Below are positions 6,149-11,412 of a DNA stretch of 11,412 nucleotides, one piece after another. The translations under genes and the position numbers were made by a program. Each line of letters opens with the position of its first letter. Positions within the stretch are counted from its first letter, which is position 1. The notes below the pieces were generated by a model. That model was given only the letters and a program-made list of their open reading frames with translations, did no database searches and was not told the origin of the DNA. Origin of the DNA: an uncultured Ruminococcus sp. Lineage in GTDB: Bacteria > Bacillota > Clostridia > Oscillospirales > Ruminococcaceae. The stretch spans positions 1-11,412 of the forward strand of contig CAMWKY010000041.1 in the NCBI GenBank assembly GCA_947174965.1, read 5' to 3'.

Positions 6149-8905
6149 TTAATTATTGTTTTCCTTAAGTTTACAGCACTTCTTATATTTCTTACCACTT
6201 CCGCAAGGACAAGGGTCGTTGTCACCGATTTTGTCTGCTGTTGCCTGTTCAGTGAAACTTCCGTCACCTGCTCCTGCATTTGGTGCATCAGGCTTTGCAA
6301 CCTGTTCTCTTTGCGGAGCTTGATTCTGTCGAAGCTTTACAGTAAGCAATGCACGGACTGTATCTTCACGAATTGACTCAACCATAGCATCAAACATTTC
6401 AAAGCCCTCATATCTGTACTCAATAACAGGGTTTTTCTGACCGTATGAGCGAAGCGAGATACCTTTTTTGAGTTCTTCCATATCATCAATATGAGACATC
6501 CACTTTGTATCAACAGTTTTAAGAAGTATTACACGCTCAACTTCACGGATAATCTCACTTCCATACTGTTCCTCTTTAGCCTGATAAACTTCACCGCATT
6601 TTGTATTAAGTGCAGTGATAATTTCTTCACGGGTAACTGTTTTAAGTTCTTCCTCATCAAAGTCAAGGTCTTCTTCTGTTATAAGCCAGCCCATGAAATA
6701 CTCTTTCAAGCCGATTATATTCCAGTTTTCACGCTCGTCCTCATCTGCAAGATATGTATTTACAGTAGCTGTGATAAGTTCCTCCATCATCTTGAGAATA
6801 TCCTTGTGCAAGTCCTCACCGTCAAGAACCTGTGAACGCTGTTTGTAGATGATTTCACGTTGAGTATTCATAACATCATCATAATTAAGAACATTCTTTC
6901 TTATGCTGAAATTACGTCCCTCAACTTTTTTCTGTGATGATTCAATAATCTTTGAAAGTGACTTGCTTTCAATCGGCATAGTATCTTCAACATTAAGCAG
7001 TCTCATCATGTTTTCAAGTCTGTCACCTGCAAAAATACGCATAAGGTCATCTTCTACAGAAAGGAAGAAACAGCTTTCACCCTCATCACCCTGACGACCT
7101 GAACGTCCACGAAGCTGGTTATCAATACGGCGTGATTCATGGCGTTCTGTACCAAGAATATAAAGTCCGCCGACTTCTCTTACCTGAACAGCTTTTTCCT
7201 TTACCTCTGCATTGAACTTGTTGTAAAGTTCCTGATAAAGCTTTCTTGTTTCAAGTATAGTTTCGTTGTCTGTATCGGCAAATCCGATAGCTTCTGATAT
7301 TATTTCTTCAGGGATTTCACGCTTGCGGAGTTCAGCTCTTGCAAGAAATTCAGCATTACCGCCAAGCATAATATCAGTACCACGTCCAGCCATATTTGTA
7401 GCAATTGTAACAGCACCGTATTTTCCAGCCTGCGCAACAATTTCAGCTTCTTTTGCATGGTGTTTAGCGTTAAGTACCTCATGCTTGACACCTTTTCTTT
7501 TAAGCATAGCAGAAAGAAGTTCTGATTTTTCAATTGAAACAGTACCAACAAGTATTGGCTGTCCTTTTTCGTGACATTCTATAATCTTTTCAATGATAGC
7601 GGCATATTTGCCTTTTTCAGAAGTATACACCTGGTCATTGTGGTCAATACGGATAACAGGTTTGTTTGTAGGAATTGCAATAACGTCAAGTTTATAGATT
7701 TCCTTAAATTCATCTTCTTCTGTCATGGCAGTACCCGTCATACCTGAAAGCTTTGTATAAAGACGGAAGAAGTTCTGGAATGTTATAGTAGCAAGAGTTT
7801 TTGACTCACTCTTGATTTTCACACCCTCTTTTGCTTCAATAGCCTGATGCAGACCGTCATTGAATCTACGTCCAATCATAAGACGACCAGTAAACTCATC
7901 AACGATAATAATTTCCCCGTCCTGCACAACATAGTCAATTTCATTTTTCATAACACCATTAGCCTTGATAGCCTGATTGATATGATGCAGAAGTGTCATA
8001 TTTTCAGGGTCCATGAGATTTTCAACACGGAATGCAGCTTCTGCCTTTTTAACGCCACGCTGAGTTATAGTAGCAGTCTTTGCCTTTTCATCTATGATAT
8101 AATCAGCTGTTTCACTTATATTATCCTGGTCCTCTTTGTCATCAATTTCAACAACAGTAACAGATGAAAGAGTTTTTGCGAAACGGTCAGCAATAGAGTA
8201 AAGTTCTGTTGATTTGTCGCCTTTACCTGAAATGATAAGTGGGGTACGTGCCTCATCAATAAGAATTGAGTCAACCTCATCGACAATTGCAAAATTCGGC
8301 TCACGCTGTACACGTTCTTCCTTGTGAGTAACCATATTATCACGGAGATAGTCAAAACCAAGTTCATTATTTGTAGCATATGTTACATCGCAGTTATAAG
8401 CCGCACGTCTCTGGTCATTGTTAAGACCATGAAGAATACAGCCAACTGTAAGACCAAGCCAGCGGAGTACTTTTCCCATTTCCTCTGCCTGTGTTTTTGC
8501 AAGATAGTCGTTTACTGTTACAACATGAACACCTTTTCCAGAAAGTGCATTGAGATAAGATGCAACACAGGCAACAAGAGTTTTACCTTCACCAGTTTTC
8601 ATTTCTGCAATACGTCCCTGATGAAGAACGATTGCACCGATAATCTGAACAGGATACGGCTTTTTTTCAAGAACTCGCCATGCACCTTCACGGACTGTTG
8701 CAAGAGCTTCGGGAAGAATATCGTCAAGTGTTTCCCCTGATTCAAGTCTGTCTCTGAATTCAGCAGTTTTGCCCTTTAATTCTGCATCTGAAAGCTTGCC
8801 GTATTCTTCTTCGAGGTCAAGAACTTTATTTTTAATTGGCTCAATACGCTTTAATTCTCTGTTTGAATAAGCATTTGCACCGAAAATATTTTTAAATATA
8901 CCCAT
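6149..8905 (-). CDS. secA: Preprotein translocase ATPase SecA
   Basis: SecA is the cytosolic, membrane-associated ATPase that drives unfolded preproteins through SecYEG. The protein has 918 residues from the ATG at 8905. Seen in order: N-terminus MGIFKNIFG; Walker A MKTGEGKT at 102-109; VNDYLA near 131; Walker [16 protein letters not shown] from 208; SGMTGTA near 387; [13 protein letters not shown] near 504; [25 protein letters not shown] near 585; and a C-terminal SEC-C zinc motif with Cys899, Cys901, Cys910 and Cys911. An insertion of about 60 residues between [10 protein letters not shown] and GGLYILGTE makes it longer than Bacillus SecA and closer to E. coli SecA. A further in-frame extension to a TTG at 8965 is rejected because that codon lies against the promoter -10 element; the 8905 start has the site AAAAGGCGG (8917-8925) and the canonical N-terminus. 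Essential gene and probable head of the operon. Confidence 0.98.
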   Translation of the reverse strand: MGIFKNIFGANAYSNRELKRIEPIKNKVLDLEEEYGKLSDAELKGKTAEFRDRLESGETLDDILPEALATVREGAWRVLEKKPYPVQIIGAIVLHQGRIAEMKTGEGKTLVACVASYLNALSGKGVHVVTVNDYLAKTQAEEMGKVLRWLGLTVGCILHGLNNDQRRAAYNCDVTYATNNELGFDYLRDNMVTHKEERVQREPNFAIVDEVDSILIDEARTPLIISGKGDKSTELYSIADRFAKTLSSVTVVEIDDKEDQDNISETADYIIDEKAKTATITQRGVKKAEAAFRVENLMDPENMTLLHHINQAIKANGVMKNEIDYVVQDGEIIIVDEFTGRLMIGRRFNDGLHQAIEAKEGVKIKSESKTLATITFQNFFRLYTKLSGMTGTAMTEEDEFKEIYKLDVIAIPTNKPVIRIDHNDQVYTSEKGKYAAIIEKIIECHEKGQPILVGTVSIEKSELLSAMLKRKGVKHEVLNAKHHAKEAEIVAQAGKYGAVTIATNMAGRGTDIMLGGNAEFLARAELRKREIPEEIISEAIGFADTDNETILETRKLYQELYNKFNAEVKEKAVQVREVGGLYILGTERHESRRIDNQLRGRSGRQGDEGESCFFLSVEDDLMRIFAGDRLENMMRLLNVEDTMPIESKSLSKIIESSQKKVEGRNFSIRKNVLNYDDVMNTQREIIYKQRSQVLDGEDLHKDILKMMEELITATVNTYLADEDERENWNIIGLKEYFMGWLITEEDLDFDEEELKTVTREEIITALNTKCGEVYQAKEEQYGSEIIREVERVILLKTVDTKWMSHIDDMEELKKGISLRSYGQKNPVIEYRYEGFEMFDAMVESIREDTVRALLTVKLRQNQAPQREQVAKPDAPNAGAGDGSFTEQATADKIGDNDPCPCGSGKKYKKCCKLKENNN

Positions 8906-8916
8906 TTGTTTGTATA

Positions 8917-8925
8917 CCGCCTTTT
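8917..8925 (-). promoter_or_regulatory. Ribosome binding site deciding the secA start
   Basis: AAAAGGCGG on the minus strand, 11 nt before the ATG at 8905. It is an imperfect Shine-Dalgarno with slightly long spacing, but it is the only candidate near the start and agrees with the canonical SecA N-terminus. Confidence 0.6.
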
Positions 8926-8953
8926 CATGATATAGTAAAATTACATATACTCT

Positions 8954-8982
8954 ATTGTACAACAAAATTATGCTTTTGTCAA
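8954..8982 (-). promoter_or_regulatory. Sigma-A type promoter of secA and the downstream operon
   Basis: On the minus strand a perfect -35 TTGACA (8977-8982) is separated by exactly 17 nt from -10 TACAAT (8954-8959). Transcription should start near 8947, giving a leader of about 40 nt before secA. The -35 lies about 22 nt after the dockerin gene stop. I see no hairpin between them, so read-through from the upstream unit may add to secA transcription. Confidence 0.88.
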
Positions 8983-9004
8983 TAGCAAAATGAAATTCAG
9001 CTTA

Positions 9005-9757
9005 TTATTTGTTTATCCATTCTCTTATATCAATATTAGATGTACCATTATTTGTAGAAAGATAGGCATAAAATGCAAGAATAGCAGATGCATCATTTGA
9101 ATCTGTCTTGCCGTTACCGTCAATATCAGCCTTCCATTTTTGCACGTCATCAAATGTTGACAGAGACGACGTTGAAAGTGCAGAATATTCAGCAAGGACA
9201 AGACTTGCATCTTCTGCATTTATATCATTGTTGCCATTGATGTCGCCACATTTCGGGTAGCGTGTCATAACATAAGTGAGTCCGGTTTTGCTGTCAGAGA
9301 TGTCTATTTCTCTACCCCAGTGTACTGAACTATTATAGTTGCCCTCTGCAACTGTCAGAATATTGTCTTGTTTTTTCAGTACAACAACAGAATGTGAATC
9401 ATTGTAAAGTCGGACTATATCACCAACTTTTATTTGTGAAAAATCAGTGTGCTTGCTTGCCGGCAAGTCGCCGAAAATACTGTCGCTAAGAATAAAAGCG
9501 AAAGATACACAGCCACCACCTCTGCTGTATATACCACCGTTCCACGCATATACATTTTCATTTGTCCATTTCATACCCTCTGGATATTCGTCTTTCATTG
9601 ATATAAGCTTTTCGCTGACTGTTTGTGTCGGGATATATTCATCATATACGCTTTTATCCTCTGCAAATACTTCTGAATTTCTCTGTACATGATTTCCGAC
9701 TAAAAAACAGCATGAAAAAGTAATCAAAGACAAAGTAACTGATAATATTTTTTTCAT
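9005..9757 (-). CDS. Secreted Cys/His (CHAP/NlpC-like) domain protein with C-terminal type I dockerin
   Basis: A 250-residue exported protein. Signal peptide: basic MKK, hydrophobic core to about 20, probable cleavage after VFA at residue 32. The middle domain (about 58-168) has YSRGGGCVSFAFILSD with Cys83, NDSHSVVVL with His122 and VAEGNYNSSVHWGRE with Glu138/Asn140, in the Cys-His-polar order expected of CHAP or NlpC/P60-like cysteine hydrolases, ending in MTRYP. The C-terminal dockerin (169-235) has two Ca2+ loops: Asp172, Asn174, Asn176, Asn180, Asp183, and Asp211, Asp213, Asn215, Asp222. A dockerin would attach the protein to a cohesin on a scaffoldin or the cell surface. The start is supported by AAGGAG (9765-9770), 7 nt upstream. 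The gene follows the SUFU gene by 17 nt and probably shares its transcript. Dockerin identity is very secure; peptidase or amidase activity is inferred from three residues and context. Confidence 0.9.
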   Translation of the reverse strand: MKKILSVTLSLITFSCCFLVGNHVQRNSEVFAEDKSVYDEYIPTQTVSEKLISMKDEYPEGMKWTNENVYAWNGGIYSRGGGCVSFAFILSDSIFGDLPASKHTDFSQIKVGDIVRLYNDSHSVVVLKKQDNILTVAEGNYNSSVHWGREIDISDSKTGLTYVMTRYPKCGDINGNNDINAEDASLVLAEYSALSTSSLSTFDDVQKWKADIDGNGKTDSNDASAILAFYAYLSTNNGTSNIDIREWINK

Positions 9758-9774
9758 ATTAATTCTCCTTCTTG

Positions 9775-11406
9775 TTAATCGGGCAATTCCCCGTGTTGCT
9801 GGAAATAGCAGAAATCAGCATAGGCACGGTCGATACACTTATTCATAGCTGTAATGTAGTTTTCATCAAACGGTACAAACAAATATGCCTCATCTTTGAA
9901 TCTTTTGGAATTATATTTCTTTTCACCAAAGTAAGCAAGAGCCATTTTATCAACATCATCAGGATAACTTGGCGGTTCACAAGTGAAACTGTAGTAGAAA
10001 TGTGCAAAATCTTCACCCTTTCTGTTAAATATGAATTTTGGCAACAGACCGGAAAGATGTTCTATTATGAAATTTCTTATGTCAAGACTTCCTGCTTCAA
10101 TTTCTTTTTTGTGGGAATTGTAAAGCTTCATAAATTCTCTGTTCACGAGTTTATGCTCTATGCACCACATCAGGAATACAGCTATATGATTAACAGCATT
10201 TATCTTATCAACTTTCAGCTTTTTTTCTTCTATTTTGCGGGCATGATTATTGTAGCTGTCGATAATATCTTTATTAAGAAACGCCATATAACCTCTGTCG
10301 ATATACTTGCTTATAGCTTCATAGTATGCCTCATCAAACGGCACAAACAAATATGCTTCGTCCTGAAATTCATCGCAGTTATATTTCTCCTCACCAAAAT
10401 AATCAAGAGCCATTGCGTCAACATCATGCGGATAGCAATATTCATAATTATCTGAATAGTGGTCATAATACCATTCGCAAAATTCCTTGCCATCATCAGT
10501 ATAAATTTCTGTGGTGAGTTCTCCATTGAATGAATTTATCAGAAATTTTCTTATATCATATTTTCCTTCTTTAATCTGCTGAATATCTTCGGCAAAGTAT
10601 TCAGCAAATTCATCATTTATCAGGTCATGCTCCCACGACCAGCGGAGAAATGCTGAAATATGATTTGCACCGTTTATTTCAAGAATATCAAGACCTTTTT
10701 TTGTAATTTTGCTTGAATGCTTATGGACTGTATCAAGAATTTCCCTGAAATTATCAGGAACATAACATCTGCGGTCAGGGTCAGCAATTTTCAGGGAGTT
10801 ATCATTATCAGGAAACATTCCAAGAAGTGCTGATGCACCGTTTTTATTCTTGAAATCAAGTTCGTTTTTGAAAATCGGCACAACCTGATAAAAATTCACT
10901 GTTTCATTATCTGAAATATCACAAGTGCAGGATTCTTTTCCGAACGTTGAAAGAATGAGTATGATACCGCTGAATGAAACATTATCAGCAAAGCCTGCTC
11001 CATAGTCAATAGTATGTCCCCAGCCGAGCCATACATTTTGTTTGATAGGAAGTCTTGAAATAATATCCAGCAACTGCAAAGGCCAGTAGTATTCCATAGA
11101 TTCATTTTCAAAGTTCCAGTTAGGTGGAAGACATATTACAAGTTCTGCACGTTCAAATTTTTCTTCCTTTAAACTTTCAGGGACGTTCATGACATATGCT
11201 CCCATACCTGATGTTACAAGTGTATAATACGGTTGTTTTCGGGTCGGAGGTATAACATTTATAGTAAGTTTTATTGTGTCTGATTTTTTTTCATTGAAAC
11301 AACTGCGTATTTCTCCAAAATGTTGTTCAATATGCTCCTCAATTTTTTTAGCCTGCTCCTCCGTGTAAATTGTCATAATTTCCGTATCATCATTTTTTCT
11401 GCTCAT
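9775..11406 (-). CDS. SUFU-domain protein with two tandem C-terminal repeats, immunity-like
   Basis: A 543-residue protein without signal peptide or membrane segment, presumably cytoplasmic. Residues about 30-205 match the bacterial Suppressor-of-fused domain: YYTLVTSGMGAYVMNVP (60-76), ERAELVICLPPNW (85-97), YYWPLQLLDIISRLP (106-120) and WLGWGHTID (126-134). Two copies of an unfamiliar domain follow at about 243-378 and 402-537, each running from NHI-x-x-FL-x-W through DIR-x-F, a DVD-x-MAL-x-YFGE-x-KYN block and DEAYLFVPFDE to a C/YIDR end. The pattern of an N-terminal HI..FL.W and later YFGE/IDR segments resembles uncharacterised immunity-associated domains such as DUF7832, but that is from memory. 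SUFU domains are common in polymorphic-toxin immunity proteins; no toxin gene is visible here. Only 6 nt precede the ATG, so the binding site cannot be checked; Met11 is an alternative start. Confidence 0.85.
   Translation of the reverse strand: MSRKNDDTEIMTIYTEEQAKKIEEHIEQHFGEIRSCFNEKKSDTIKLTINVIPPTRKQPYYTLVTSGMGAYVMNVPESLKEEKFERAELVICLPPNWNFENESMEYYWPLQLLDIISRLPIKQNVWLGWGHTIDYGAGFADNVSFSGIILILSTFGKESCTCDISDNETVNFYQVVPIFKNELDFKNKNGASALLGMFPDNDNSLKIADPDRRCYVPDNFREILDTVHKHSSKITKKGLDILEINGANHISAFLRWSWEHDLINDEFAEYFAEDIQQIKEGKYDIRKFLINSFNGELTTEIYTDDGKEFCEWYYDHYSDNYEYCYPHDVDAMALDYFGEEKYNCDEFQDEAYLFVPFDEAYYEAISKYIDRGYMAFLNKDIIDSYNNHARKIEEKKLKVDKINAVNHIAVFLMWCIEHKLVNREFMKLYNSHKKEIEAGSLDIRNFIIEHLSGLLPKFIFNRKGEDFAHFYYSFTCEPPSYPDDVDKMALAYFGEKKYNSKRFKDEAYLFVPFDENYITAMNKCIDRAYADFCYFQQHGELPD
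9830..10650 (-). repeat. Tandem domain duplication in the SUFU protein gene
   Basis: Two copies of a segment of about 400 bp, offset by about 468 bp, encode the two C-terminal domains. The best-preserved DNA block is at 9863-9892 and 10330-10359: 30 nt with two or three mismatches, coding for the EAYLFVPFDE region. Elsewhere the copies are clearly diverged at DNA level while protein similarity remains obvious, as expected for an old duplication under selection. Confidence 0.75.
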
Positions 11407-11412
11407 TATATC

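Noticed and set aside
8324..8740. 138-residue plus-strand open frame
   Set aside because: Antisense to a highly conserved part of secA and without a ribosome binding site or recognisable domain.
8906..8965. 20-residue N-terminal extension of SecA starting at TTG 8965
   Set aside because: The TTG lies between the -35 and -10 of the promoter, so it is upstream of the likely transcript start, and SecA proteins begin at the [13 protein letters not shown] segment encoded from 8905.
8983..9004. Possible terminator between the dockerin gene and the secA promoter
   Set aside because: Only a TGAATTTCA mini-palindrome and an AGC/GCT pair are present; no stem of useful length or T tract can be formed.
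9772..10455. 227-residue plus-strand open frame
   Set aside because: Antisense to the duplicated domains of the SUFU protein; its Phe/Ile-rich sequence and internal similarity simply mirror that duplication.

Overview
The window looks like a chromosomal segment of a low-GC Firmicute of the Ruminococcus/Oscillospiraceae type. The evidence is a strongly AT-biased sequence, lipoproteins with long Thr-rich stretches, a secreted protein ending in a type I dockerin (the cohesin-binding module of cellulosome-type complexes), and the style of the SecA, Hsp33 and HflX proteins. This placement is inferred from protein style; no rRNA or other phylogenetic marker beyond these proteins is present. All nine genes lie on the minus strand, so transcription runs from high to low coordinates, and almost no sequence is non-coding.

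Reading in the direction of transcription, the first block (11406 to 9005) has two genes 17 nt apart. The first encodes a 543-residue protein with a Suppressor-of-fused (SUFU) domain followed by two tandem copies of an uncharacterised domain of about 135 residues, an architecture reminiscent of polymorphic-toxin immunity proteins. The second encodes a secreted protein with a signal peptide, a small Cys/His (CHAP/NlpC-like) domain and a C-terminal dockerin.

The second block starts at a near-consensus sigma-A promoter (8982-8954) and appears to be one long transcription unit: secA, a 503-residue lipoprotein, a 359-residue Thr-rich lipoprotein, a SAM-dependent methyltransferase, hslO (Hsp33), a 214-residue lipoprotein, then hflX, which is cut by the left edge. 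Below secA the genes are packed with gaps of 3, -4, 14, 0 and 13 nt. Several ribosome binding sites lie within the last codons of the upstream gene, so translation is probably coupled. The one larger gap, after secA, carries a hairpin that may act as a weak terminator or attenuator.

The unit mixes protein export (SecA), stress and ribosome rescue (Hsp33, HflX) and three paralogous surface lipoproteins. The lipoproteins share an acidic D-x-[DN]-x-D-G-x-x-D core followed by an FVP/YIP-like strand and, in two of them, a YxxNPDTxxxExW-like segment. They are FG-GAP/VCBS-like in appearance and I cannot assign a function. The most interesting material is this lipoprotein family embedded in a housekeeping operon, the SUFU double-repeat protein, and the Cys/His-dockerin protein beside it. 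I saw no tRNA, rRNA, CRISPR array, insertion sequence or attachment site.
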